From NCBI GenBank assembly GCA_938014885.1, contig CALLQI010000017.1, positions 62,001-126,000 of the forward strand: a stretch of DNA of 64,000 bases, read 5' to 3'. The notes under the pieces were generated by a model, which worked only from the letters and a program-made list of their open reading frames with translations, was not told where the DNA came from and searched no databases. The position numbers and the translations under genes are program-made. This document shows, piece after piece, positions 51,917 to 59,849 of the stretch; position 1 is the first letter of the stretch; each line of letters opens with the position of its first letter. This DNA comes from an uncultured bacterium. GTDB lineage: Bacteria; Planctomycetota; UBA8742; UBA2392.

Positions 51917-53323
51917 TCAGGCGTCAGGGGCAAGGCTGTGGACAGGCTTGCGACGCACGAACGAAAGCAGAATCAGTCCCAGCAGCAGCGGCAACGCCTG
52001 AAACAACAGCGCGGCCTTCCAGCCCCAAAGATCGTCGCCGGTAACGCGCGTCACCTGGTCAAACACAATCCCGAACACCGCGCTGCCCATCACACTCAGC
52101 TTGGTGGTGATGCCGTACAGGCCGAAATACTCGCCAAGCTTCTCGCGCGGGCTGAGTTCAATCAGCAGCTTGCGGCCGGCGGTCCAGATACCCGCCAAAC
52201 CCAACGCGCCGAAGCCGCAGATGCCCACCAGATACAACAGCAGGTTGCTGCCGCCGCCCAAAGCCGCCCCGGTAAGGCCCAGCACCAGAAACGCAGCCGA
52301 CAACCGCAGCACACGCAAACTGCCGAAGCGATCCGTCATGAACCCCAGCGTGACGCCAAACAGCAGCGCCAGGAAGTTGAGACTGAGCCCGGCCCAGGTC
52401 AGCAGCTCAGTCGGAGTCTCCAGCACGATACCGAAGACCGTCGGCACGTCACCCCGCGCCACCCATTCCGGGGCGTCGGCCGTGCCGTTGTTGACGAAGA
52501 AGGTCCCGCGCGTGAAGTCGCCGAAGTACAGAATCGCCGTGTTCAGCACATCGACGCAGAAAAAGTTGCCAAGCAAGAACCACATGACGGCGCGGTCGTT
52601 GGGCAGCCCCTTCAAGGTCCGCAGCACGGACCCGAACTGCTGTTTGATCAGTGCTGCACTGAACTTCTCGCGTGCCTGCACACGGCGCTCGCGCACCAAC
52701 AGAAAGCACGGCAGCGCCAGCACGAAGAACAGCCCGGCCGAGATCGCGAAGGTCGCCGGGTAACCGAACTTCTCAGGCAAGCCCAGCAACGCCACAATCA
52801 GAATCGTACCGATGTAGCCAAGCCCCACCCCCATGCCGCTGACGAGCCCCTGATGCCTTACGCTGGCCACGCTGGCCAGCAGCGAGTTGTAAAACACCAG
52901 CGCCGCGTTGTAGCCCAGATTGGCGACGAAGAACAAAGTCATCACCACAAACGGCACGCTGCTGACGCCAAAGCAAGCAAGCGAGCCGATGCAGGCCATC
53001 GTGGATAGAATCAAGTAGAGCCGCGCGCGGCCGGTGTGGTCCGCCAGCGAGGCAAAGATCGGCACGCAAAGGCCGGCCACGATCATGCTGACGCTGTTGA
53101 TGATGCCCAGCACCGTGCGGCCGCCAAACAGCTCGCCCACATAGGGCGCAAAGATGTAGGTCAGCACGGCCGCGTAGACTGTATTGGCCGTGTCGTACAG
53201 CACCCAGGCGCCGCTGGGCACGGGCAACGTCCTTTCGAGGGCGGGGGCTGGTGCCAATGCCGTGTGCTCGCCGGATTCAAGCGGCGGCGGGTTGATCGGT
53301 GGGACGTCGGCGGCTTCAGCCAT
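51917..53323 (-). CDS. MFS transporter of the UMF1/Atg22-like group
   Basis: 468 residues from ATG 53323; the frame continues upstream but has no better start. After an N-terminal tail of about 45 Pro-rich residues come twelve membrane segments. Start of the first (WVLYDTANTVYAAVLTYIFAPYV) and the loop LADHTGRARLYL are typical of the UMF1/BtlA/Atg22-like MFS branch. Atg22 exports amino acids from vacuoles; bacterial substrates are unknown. A -10-like box sits six bases before the ATG. Confidence 0.88.
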   Translation of the reverse strand: MAEAADVPPINPPPLESGEHTALAPAPALERTLPVPSGAWVLYDTANTVYAAVLTYIFAPYVGELFGGRTVLGIINSVSMIVAGLCVPIFASLADHTGRARLYLILSTMACIGSLACFGVSSVPFVVMTLFFVANLGYNAALVFYNSLLASVASVRHQGLVSGMGVGLGYIGTILIVALLGLPEKFGYPATFAISAGLFFVLALPCFLLVRERRVQAREKFSAALIKQQFGSVLRTLKGLPNDRAVMWFLLGNFFCVDVLNTAILYFGDFTRGTFFVNNGTADAPEWVARGDVPTVFGIVLETPTELLTWAGLSLNFLALLFGVTLGFMTDRFGSLRVLRLSAAFLVLGLTGAALGGGSNLLLYLVGICGFGALGLAGIWTAGRKLLIELSPREKLGEYFGLYGITTKLSVMGSAVFGIVFDQVTRVTGDDLWGWKAALLFQALPLLLGLILLSFVRRKPVHSLAPDA

Positions 53324-53329
53324 GGCGCG

Positions 53330-53335
53330 AGTGTA
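53330..53335 (-). promoter_or_regulatory. -10-like TACACT six bases before the MFS ATG
   Basis: Read on the minus strand: TACACT, then CGCGCC, then ATG. This is the same layout and the same six-base spacer as before aroB. No Shine-Dalgarno site is present. Confidence 0.4.
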
Positions 53336-53374
53336 GTTTGGTTTGCGCCGGCAGCAGAGAGTCATGGCAAAGCA

Positions 53375-53400
53375 GAACCACCGGCCGGGGCCGGTGGTTC
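53375..53400 (-). terminator. Terminator-like hairpin after the small minus-strand gene
   Basis: GAACCACCGG (53375-53384) pairs with CCGGTGGTTC (53391-53400). It follows the stop at 53414 and is followed on the minus strand by TGCTTTG, a weak T-tract. Confidence 0.6.
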
Positions 53401-53413
53401 GACGATGGACAGG

Positions 53414-53620
53414 CTAGCTGGTGAACGACTGGATCACCGGCAGGCGATCGGACTGCGTCTTTACCTCGTCGGCAAAGGTGATGACTTCGCTTTCGGTGAA
53501 AAAGCGCCGTTCGCGCTTGCGGGTTTCGAACCATGCGCCCTTGACCCCCTGGCGCACGCCTTGCTCAACGAAGCTCAGTTCTCGAACCGCGCAGAACGTG
53601 GAAAGCTTTTGGGCGTTCAT
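53414..53620 (-). CDS. Small basic hypothetical protein
   Basis: 68 residues, ATG 53620 with a very strong GGGGGGA ribosome site nine bases upstream. The protein has one Cys and a basic segment KGAWFETRKRERRFFTESEV, then an acidic helix. No known motif; the strong ribosome site, its own terminator and the flanking non-coding DNA support a real, separately regulated gene. Function unknown. Confidence 0.65.
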   Translation of the reverse strand: MNAQKLSTFCAVRELSFVEQGVRQGVKGAWFETRKRERRFFTESEVITFADEVKTQSDRLPVIQSFTS

Positions 53621-53735
53621 GGCTTGTCCCCCCGGGCTGGTTACAAGTAACGCTTTGCCTTCATGAAGTCAAAGGAAGATTCTGACACTCTCTTCACACT
53701 TGCCCGGTAAGGCTTGCGGCTGGGGACCTTACGGG

Positions 53736-53764
53736 GTTGTTCACGCAATCCAATAGTTGTTCAC
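53736..53764. promoter_or_regulatory. Two direct 9-bp repeats spaced by two helical turns
   Basis: GTTGTTCAC occurs at 53736-53744 and again at 53756-53764, exactly 20 bases apart, in the 150-base region upstream of the small minus-strand gene and just past the aminotransferase stop. Repeats on one face of the helix are typical of activator sites. No regulator is known. Confidence 0.35.
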
Positions 53765-53770
53765 ATGCCG

Positions 53771-54973
53771 CTAGGTCAACTCGGTGCCGAACTTTGTGAT
53801 GCGTTCCACAGCCTTGCGGATGCTGTCGTCCGAGGCCGCATAACTGAAGCGCACGAAGCCCGGCGCGCCAAATTCAGCCCCCGGCACGCCCCCCACCAAC
53901 GCCTTGGTCAGCAGGGCCTCGCAGATGCTGGCGCAATCCTTGAGGACCGTGCCGCCGTGGCTCTTGCCCACCCAGGCCCGGAAATCCGGGAACACATAGA
54001 ACGCACCGCCCGGGGTCGCGCATTTCACACCCGGTATCGCATTCAAACCGGCGACAATCATGTCGCGGCGCTTGCGGTACTGCTGGCGCCACGACGGCAA
54101 CTCTTCGGGGTCGCGGCCCAGCGCCGTGACAGTCGCAAACTGCGCGAGCGTAGTCGGGTTACTTGTGCTGTGGCTTTGCAGCGCACCCATGGCTTTGAGG
54201 ATGTGGCCAGGGCCGGCCGCATAGCCGATGCGCCAGCCGGTCATGGCGTAGGCCTTGGCGACGCCATTGACGGTCACAGTGCGATTGTAGGCATCGGGCG
54301 ACAGGCCGGCGAAACTGGTGTGCTCGCCGTCGTAGACCAGCTTTTCGTAGATCTCGTCGGACAGCACGGCGATCTGCGTGCCCTCCAGCACCTTGGCCAG
54401 CGCGGCCTGCGCGGACTTGCTCCAGACAGCGCCGGTCGGGTTGCTGGGGCTGTTGACGATCAACAGCCTCGTGCGCGAGGTGATTGCGGCCTTCAGCGCT
54501 TCGGGCTGCAGCACAAAGTCGGTACTTGACGTGTCAACAATGACCGGCTTGCCGCCGTAGAAGCGCACCATCTCAGGATAGCTGACCCAGTACGGTGCCG
54601 GGATGATCACTTCATCGCCATCATTGATCAGTGCCGCCACCATGTTGAAGCACGAATGCTTGCCGCCGCATGAAATCAGTACGTTGTCGGCGGTGTACTC
54701 AAGCCCGTTGTCGCGCTTGAACTTGGCGGCCACTGCCTTGCGCAGTTCCGGCGTGCCCGTGGCAGCGGTGTAGCGGCCCACGGCGCCGCCCTTGCTGAGA
54801 GCGGTCATCGCCGAGTCGCGGATATAGGCAGGCGTTTCGAAGTCGGGCTCGCCGGCGGTCAGTGCCACCACGTCTTTGCCTTCGGCCTTCAGTGCGGCCG
54901 CACGGGCTGTCAGGGCAAGTGTCGCGGATGGCTGTATGCGGCCGACGCGGTCGGCAAGTTTGATCTGGCTCAT
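53771..54973 (-). CDS. Aspartate/prephenate aminotransferase (class I)
   Basis: 400 residues from ATG 54973. Fold type I PLP enzyme: TAGEPDFETPAYI, SPSNPTGA, PLP Lys240 in GVAKAYAMTGWRIGYAA, and the substrate-carboxylate Arg in GFVRFSYA. This is the bacterial 1-beta aspartate aminotransferase type, some of which also transaminate prephenate to arogenate. It follows the prephenate dehydratase gene by 43 bases, which favours a phenylalanine role. Substrate not settled by sequence. Confidence 0.88.
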   Translation of the reverse strand: MSQIKLADRVGRIQPSATLALTARAAALKAEGKDVVALTAGEPDFETPAYIRDSAMTALSKGGAVGRYTAATGTPELRKAVAAKFKRDNGLEYTADNVLISCGGKHSCFNMVAALINDGDEVIIPAPYWVSYPEMVRFYGGKPVIVDTSSTDFVLQPEALKAAITSRTRLLIVNSPSNPTGAVWSKSAQAALAKVLEGTQIAVLSDEIYEKLVYDGEHTSFAGLSPDAYNRTVTVNGVAKAYAMTGWRIGYAAGPGHILKAMGALQSHSTSNPTTLAQFATVTALGRDPEELPSWRQQYRKRRDMIVAGLNAIPGVKCATPGGAFYVFPDFRAWVGKSHGGTVLKDCASICEALLTKALVGGVPGAEFGAPGFVRFSYAASDDSIRKAVERITKFGTELT

Positions 54974-55016
54974 GTCTGTTCTCGGAAGGCTGGTGTCGTG
55001 GAGTCGGTGGTCTCGG

Positions 55017-55853
55017 CTAAAGGCGCGGTTCCGCGCTGTCGTAGCTGCCCAGCAACTGCAGGTGCGTAGTGTGTTCGCGAAGCTCGGCCAGTGCGCGCAT
55101 GATGTCCGGGTCGTCGTATCGGCCCTTGAACTCAACGAAGGTGGCGTAATCCCACTGGTCGTTGCGCTTGGGCCAGGCGCTGACTGTGCTGAGGTTGATG
55201 CCGTGGTTGCGGAACGCCGCCAAAGCCTCCATCAGTGCGCCCGGCTGGTGCTTGAGTTCAAACAGTACGGCCGTTGAGACCGAGCGCGCGTCTTCCGGCG
55301 GAAGGGTCTTGGCGCCGGACAGCGAAACAAAGCGCGTCATCGAACTGACGCTGTTCTCAACGCCGGGCTGTAGCACCTTCAGGCCGAAGACTGCGGCCGC
55401 GAAGTCGCCACACACCGTGGCTTCTTCCTTCTTGCCACGGCGGATCAGGTCGGCCATGGATTCAGCGCTGTCATAACGCGCGATTATGTCCACCTTGGGC
55501 AGGCGGCTCATGTAAATGCTGCACAGGCTGAGGATGGTCGGGTTGGCGTAGACGCGCTTGATGTCAGCGGTGACGGCCGCGCGCTGGCCCGCGAGGTTGT
55601 AGCGTTCATGGAAGCGTATCTCGCGGCTGAAGTACACGCGCGCCTGGCGCAGCATGTTCATCACTTCAACGTTGGGGCCCCATTCGGTGTTCTCGACGCG
55701 CACGACACCGTGCTGGCAAGTGCCGTCGGCAATGGCATCGAGCACTGCCTGCACCGTAGGGCAGGGCATGGTCGCGATGTCCTGCGCCGCGTACATCCAT
55801 GCTGCTGCCGCTTCGGCGTAGCTGCCGCGCTGGCCGTGGAATGCAATCTTCAA
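55017..55853 (-). CDS. pheA: Prephenate (or arogenate) dehydratase with ACT domain
   Basis: 278 residues. Start is TTG 55853 after GGAGC; the frame is open further upstream but the protein family begins here (KIAFHGQRGSYAEAAA). PDT domain 1-180 includes ENTEWGPNVEVMNML and the catalytic NSVSSMTRFVSL (Thr-Arg-Phe). The ACT domain (about 200-270, GALMEALAAFRNHGINLSTV) gives phenylalanine feedback, though its usual ESRP motif is VSAWP here. No chorismate mutase is fused. Confidence 0.92.
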   Translation of the reverse strand: MKIAFHGQRGSYAEAAAAWMYAAQDIATMPCPTVQAVLDAIADGTCQHGVVRVENTEWGPNVEVMNMLRQARVYFSREIRFHERYNLAGQRAAVTADIKRVYANPTILSLCSIYMSRLPKVDIIARYDSAESMADLIRRGKKEEATVCGDFAAAVFGLKVLQPGVENSVSSMTRFVSLSGAKTLPPEDARSVSTAVLFELKHQPGALMEALAAFRNHGINLSTVSAWPKRNDQWDYATFVEFKGRYDDPDIMRALAELREHTTHLQLLGSYDSAEPRL

Positions 55854-55900
55854 GTCTATGCTCCGCTGAGGCCGGCAATCTAGCACACCAGTAGCAGGTG

Positions 55901-57511
55901 TCAGCCCCCGAAACGAATCGACTGCATGCCCAACAGGGCTGTGGCGTTCAGCAGGGTGCAAAGGGTCTGCATGGGCTCGTCGCGGGGCAGGGTTATGAAC
56001 AGGGTGTTCACATTCGAGGTGCGGTCCTGCACCTCGGCCATCAGGCTTGCATGCCAGCCCACCCCGGTATGCACGGAGGCCAAGTGACCATCCGAGTAGC
56101 GCACGGTGTATCGGGCGTCATCGACAATGCCCTTGCGTTCAATGCGCACGCTGGCGGGGCGCTCGTGCTCAGACAACTCGGTCAATGGCAGGCTTAGATC
56201 CAGCAGCCGCAGAGTCGGCCCCAGGTTGTCCCAGACCGGCAGGTACAGGCGGTAACAGCGCTGCCCATGCATGATCTCAAGCACTTCAAGAAACGACTGC
56301 CACGGTGCGCGCCGGTCGATGTAAAGCACCACCTGCAACTCGGAAAGCCCCAGGTCAAAATCCACTTCGCCGCTTGCCTTTGTCAGCTCAAGCTGCAGCT
56401 CGTTGGAGTTGGCGAGGGCGCGCCACCCGGCCTCAGTACCGTCGTGTACCGCAAGCTCGCCTGCGCGGCCGACGCTGACCGCCAGCGATGGCAGGTCGGG
56501 TTTGAGGACCGCAGGTTCTGGCAGCAAGGCAATGTCGGCACAGACGCGCCAGTATTCAGACAGGCCCGGCAGTTCGCACTCACCGGGCGCGCCGATCTTG
56601 GTGACAAACTCGGTAAGCTGACGGGCTTCGCGGCCGGGAGTTGGTGGCGGTTCGCGCTCAAGGGCCGGGTACCAGGGTTCGACTTCGTTGAACCCGAGCG
56701 GTGCCAGGGCATCCACCGCGAACACGAGCTGCGAGATGGTGAGTTGCGTTCCCAAATCAAACTGGATTCGACTTATCGTGTCGGCACTGCCGGCAAATGT
56801 ACGCAGCAGTTCGGTGTGCCAGCCGGGCCTGTCTTCCGCCCGGGCCTTCAGGCCGCCGGTACCCGACTGCAGCACCCAGCTTGCGCCGGTCTTGGCGCTG
56901 GCAACATCGGTCAGGCGCGCCAGCACCTGCTGTTCGGCCGGGGTAAGGTGGTACCACTCGCGTTCAAGCTGTACGACATCGATTTTCAGGGGCATCAGGC
57001 GTAATGCGCTGTCACGCCGGTCTGCAGTGACCAGCCAGCAGTTTTGTACCTGCAGCGAAACCAGCATGCGGCACAGCTCATGCAGCGCCTTCATCGGGGC
57101 GCGGCGGTCAGCCGCGATCAGCATGGACGCGCTGGACAGATTGCGTTCGTTGTTCCAGAACTGCTGGGAGATCCTGTGCATCTGAACCGACACTTCGGTC
57201 AGCGAGTTGACCCGCAGCTTGCCATCTTCGATCAACTGGTAGCTGCCATCGGGATCAATCCGAACCTGCACGACGCTGGCCAGGTCGCCTTCAAGCTTCA
57301 CTGGCAGCGCGTTGCCATTGCCTTCCTCGGCAAGCGTCCAGTACTGCGTGCACTGCGCGAATTCGAGGCCTTTGGCGATCTGGCCGGGCTCGTACGCCAC
57401 CAGCCTGCTTTCACGTTTGGGCGGGGCGGGCTGGTTAGCTACTGCGGGTTCATTGGCCCGGCCACAGGCGCTTAGCAAAAGCACCATCACACCGAGCTGC
57501 CACAGCTTCAC
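55901..57511 (-). CDS. Lipoprotein with ExbD/TolR-like repeats
   Basis: 536 residues. Lipoprotein signal peptide MKLWQLGVMVLLLSAC (Cys16). At least two segments have the ExbD/TolR periplasmic pattern: a V-I-D-G strand, a helix, then I-AADRRAPMKALHELCRMLVSL...CWLVT (about 85-165), and again VVLYIDRRAPWQSFLEVLEIMH later; a third partial copy ends the protein (FITLPRDEPMQTLCTLLNA). ExbD normally has one such domain and a membrane helix. Here repeats are lipid-anchored with no ExbB nearby. ATGA overlap with the DUF1844 gene. Function unknown. Confidence 0.65.
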   Translation of the reverse strand: MKLWQLGVMVLLLSACGRANEPAVANQPAPPKRESRLVAYEPGQIAKGLEFAQCTQYWTLAEEGNGNALPVKLEGDLASVVQVRIDPDGSYQLIEDGKLRVNSLTEVSVQMHRISQQFWNNERNLSSASMLIAADRRAPMKALHELCRMLVSLQVQNCWLVTADRRDSALRLMPLKIDVVQLEREWYHLTPAEQQVLARLTDVASAKTGASWVLQSGTGGLKARAEDRPGWHTELLRTFAGSADTISRIQFDLGTQLTISQLVFAVDALAPLGFNEVEPWYPALEREPPPTPGREARQLTEFVTKIGAPGECELPGLSEYWRVCADIALLPEPAVLKPDLPSLAVSVGRAGELAVHDGTEAGWRALANSNELQLELTKASGEVDFDLGLSELQVVLYIDRRAPWQSFLEVLEIMHGQRCYRLYLPVWDNLGPTLRLLDLSLPLTELSEHERPASVRIERKGIVDDARYTVRYSDGHLASVHTGVGWHASLMAEVQDRTSNVNTLFITLPRDEPMQTLCTLLNATALLGMQSIRFGG

Positions 57512-57894
57512 TTGCCGGCTCCGGGCGCCTTCTTGGTCAGCTGTACCCAGGCCATCTTCAGCTCTTGCAGCATTTCATCCAGCGCCGTGGCCTCTTCCTG
57601 GTCCAGGTTGCCCTTGGTCTTGGTGCGCAGCATGTCGAGGGTGTCAATCAGGTAGCGCGCCTGCTCAGGGTCGAACTCGGGCTTGCCTGACAGCGGGTGA
57701 ATGATCGCGCCAAGAAACACCAGCGCCTGTGTGGCCAGACTGGCGCAGTGCTGCAAAAAGTCGGGCTGGGGCATTTCGCGCGCCGCGGGCTTGGCCTTTT
57801 CGGCCTTGGCGGCGAGTTGCTCTTTCTCGCGCTCAGCCTGTTCCTTCCAGTCTGAGTCGATGATGATTCGCGGCTTATCGGGTGTGTCGCTCAT
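57508..57894 (-). CDS. DUF1844 family protein
   Basis: 128 residues. Matches DUF1844: PDFLQHCASLATQALVFLGAIIHPLSGKPEFDPEQARYLIDTLDMLRTKTKGNLDQEE is the family core, preceded by a charged coil of about 45 residues. The family is found in planctomycetes, deltaproteobacteria and acidobacteria; role unknown. It overlaps the downstream lipoprotein by ATGA and follows another lipoprotein by 38 bases. Confidence 0.88.
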   Translation of the reverse strand: MSDTPDKPRIIIDSDWKEQAEREKEQLAAKAEKAKPAAREMPQPDFLQHCASLATQALVFLGAIIHPLSGKPEFDPEQARYLIDTLDMLRTKTKGNLDQEEATALDEMLQELKMAWVQLTKKAPGAGK

Positions 57895-57932
57895 GTTGGT
57901 CCGTTTGCTTTGTTCCAGTTAGCTGCCCAGCG

Positions 57933-58544
57933 CTAGCGCCGGTTGCGCAGGTCGTCTTCGCGCAGGCGCTGGCTTTTCTCGCTGGGTCCCATGCCGGAAC
58001 GCGAGTTCTTTTCGCCGTATGAAGCTTCAAATCGGCCCAGAATCTCCGCCACCGCAAAGTTGTCGGGGCCTTCGTACTGCCAGTCAGCCTCAAGCGGGCG
58101 CTTGATGTCGGTGCGGCGCTCAAGTCTGACGGCCACACCGATGCGCGTTTGCTCAAGGTCAGCGCGCTTCTTGCGTTCTTCTTCCATTTCCTTGTAGCGG
58201 GCACCCTCTTCTTCACTGAGGGGCTGGTATTCGGCGGGCTTGCGTTCTGAATAGAGTGTCGTGATCTTCACATAGGCGCGGCGCCGGTAGTCATTGCCCA
58301 TGTACACGCTGCCTGTCTGGCGCAGGTTCCAGTCGCTTTCGATGATCACTTCGGGAAGGTCGTTGACGTAGTTTTCTTCAATCGAGTCGATCGGGTAGCC
58401 TTCCTCGACCAGTATTGCCCGCATCGCGTCGAAGGCATTCTCGCGGCTGATCGGGTATTCGATGTACGTGTACTCTTTGTAGGTCGAGCAACCGGCCATC
58501 AGAGCGCACATCGCGACAGCCAGCAACAAAATTGGTTTCTTCAC
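57933..58544 (-). CDS. Lipoprotein of unknown function
   Basis: 203 residues, GTG start at 58544 after GAGG. Lipoprotein signal with lipobox LMAGC (Cys19). The mature part begins YKEYTYIEYPISRENAFDAMRAILVEEGYPIDSIEEN, like small periplasmic domains that hold a beta-alpha fold. A charged helix (about 115-140) and a basic tail follow. It leads the minus-strand group DUF1844, ExbD-like lipoprotein, pheA, aminotransferase. Confidence 0.75.
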   Translation of the reverse strand: MKKPILLLAVAMCALMAGCSTYKEYTYIEYPISRENAFDAMRAILVEEGYPIDSIEENYVNDLPEVIIESDWNLRQTGSVYMGNDYRRRAYVKITTLYSERKPAEYQPLSEEEGARYKEMEEERKKRADLEQTRIGVAVRLERRTDIKRPLEADWQYEGPDNFAVAEILGRFEASYGEKNSRSGMGPSEKSQRLREDDLRNRR

Positions 58545-58681
58545 AGCCGACCTCAAGTCCGGGGTACTTCGGGGACGCCGCAAGTGTAGCCGACAAGGCG
58601 GTCTTCAACAACCGGCGCGTCGGGTGCCTTTTTGTGCCGATGCTGCTACACTCGCGCCGGGGGTGCCCTTACGGACAGGCC

Positions 58682-59782
58682 ATGAATTCACTGCTCGCGC
58701 ACAGCGACATCGCGGAACAGATTGAGAAGGTAGAAGCCGGCGAAAGACTTACCGCCGAAGACGGCCTGCGCCTGTTCGCCAGCAACGACATTGCGGGGCT
58801 GGGCTACGCCGCCAACCTGGTGCGCGAACGCCTGCACGGCGATACCACCACCTACATCGTCAACCGCTATCTGCACTACAGCAACGTCTGCTGGGACACC
58901 TGCAAGTTCTGCAGTTTCTACCGCAAACCCGGCGAGCCCGGCAGCTTCACCAAGACGGTGCAGCAGATCACCGACTGGGCCCAGCAATTCCAGGGCCAGG
59001 GCGTGGCCGAGCTTCACATCGTCGGCGGCCTGCACCCTGCCCTCAAGTACGACTACTACCTGCAAATGCTGCGCGGCCTGCGCGAAACGCTGCCCGGCAC
59101 CAGCCTCAAGGGTTTCACCGCCGTCGAGGTCGACTGGTTCTGCCGCATCAGCCGCAAGGACGCCGCCACTGTGATGCGTGAGTTGCATGAGGCCGGCCTG
59201 GACAGTTTGACCGGCGGCGGCGCAGAGATTTTCGCGCCGCACATCCGAAAGCAGATCTGCCCGAACAAGATTGACGCCGTGCGCTACTTTGAAATCCATG
59301 GCATCGCGCACGAGATGGGCCTGAAGACGCAAGTGACCATGCTGTACGGGCACATTGAAAGCGATGGCGATCGCGTGGACCACATCCTGCGCGTGCGCGA
59401 CCACAACGACCGCACCGGCGGCTTTCAGGTGTTCATCCCGCTGGCGTATCACCCCGACAACAACGCCCTGCACGCTCGCCGCGCCAGTGGCATGACAGAC
59501 CTGAAGGTGTACGCGATCTCGCGGCTGCTGCTCGACAACGTGCCGCACATCAAGTGCTACTGGATCAGCGCCGGCTTGAAGCTGGCGCAAGTGGCACTAA
59601 GCCACGGCGTCGATGACCTTGACGGCATCGTGTACGAACACGAGCGCATTTTCCACGACGCAGGCTCGGGCACGCCACAGCAGTTGTCAGAGGCTGCCCT
59701 GCGCCGCATGATTACGGAGGCCGGCCGCACGCCCCGACGCCGGGATTCACGCTACAACCTGTTGCCGGAAGCAGCCATTTGA
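58682..59782 (+). CDS. mqnE: Aminodeoxyfutalosine synthase MqnE
   Basis: 366 residues from ATG 58682. Radical SAM enzyme of the futalosine route to menaquinone; it joins 3-(1-carboxyvinyl)oxybenzoate and SAM. Cluster cysteines Cys70-x3-Cys74-x2-Cys77 (NVCWDTCKFC). Barrel motifs ELHIVGGLHPALKYDYYL, TAVEVDWFCRISRK, SLTGGGAEIFAP, MLYGHIESDGDRVDH and FIPLAYHP match MqnE better than MqnC. A TACACT box about 30 bases upstream could be its promoter. No other mqn gene is in the window. Confidence 0.9.
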   Translation: MNSLLAHSDIAEQIEKVEAGERLTAEDGLRLFASNDIAGLGYAANLVRERLHGDTTTYIVNRYLHYSNVCWDTCKFCSFYRKPGEPGSFTKTVQQITDWAQQFQGQGVAELHIVGGLHPALKYDYYLQMLRGLRETLPGTSLKGFTAVEVDWFCRISRKDAATVMRELHEAGLDSLTGGGAEIFAPHIRKQICPNKIDAVRYFEIHGIAHEMGLKTQVTMLYGHIESDGDRVDHILRVRDHNDRTGGFQVFIPLAYHPDNNALHARRASGMTDLKVYAISRLLLDNVPHIKCYWISAGLKLAQVALSHGVDDLDGIVYEHERIFHDAGSGTPQQLSEAALRRMITEAGRTPRRRDSRYNLLPEAAI

Positions 59783-59849
59783 AGTTGCCGAATCACGTTG
59801 CTGATTGAATGCAGGGCCAACCGCAGCCACACCTGATCGCGAGCCGCAG

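Noticed and set aside
58682..59782. MqnC instead of MqnE
   Set aside because: The segments TAVEVDWFCRISRK, GGGAEIFAP and YGHIES fit MqnE; MqnC differs in these places.
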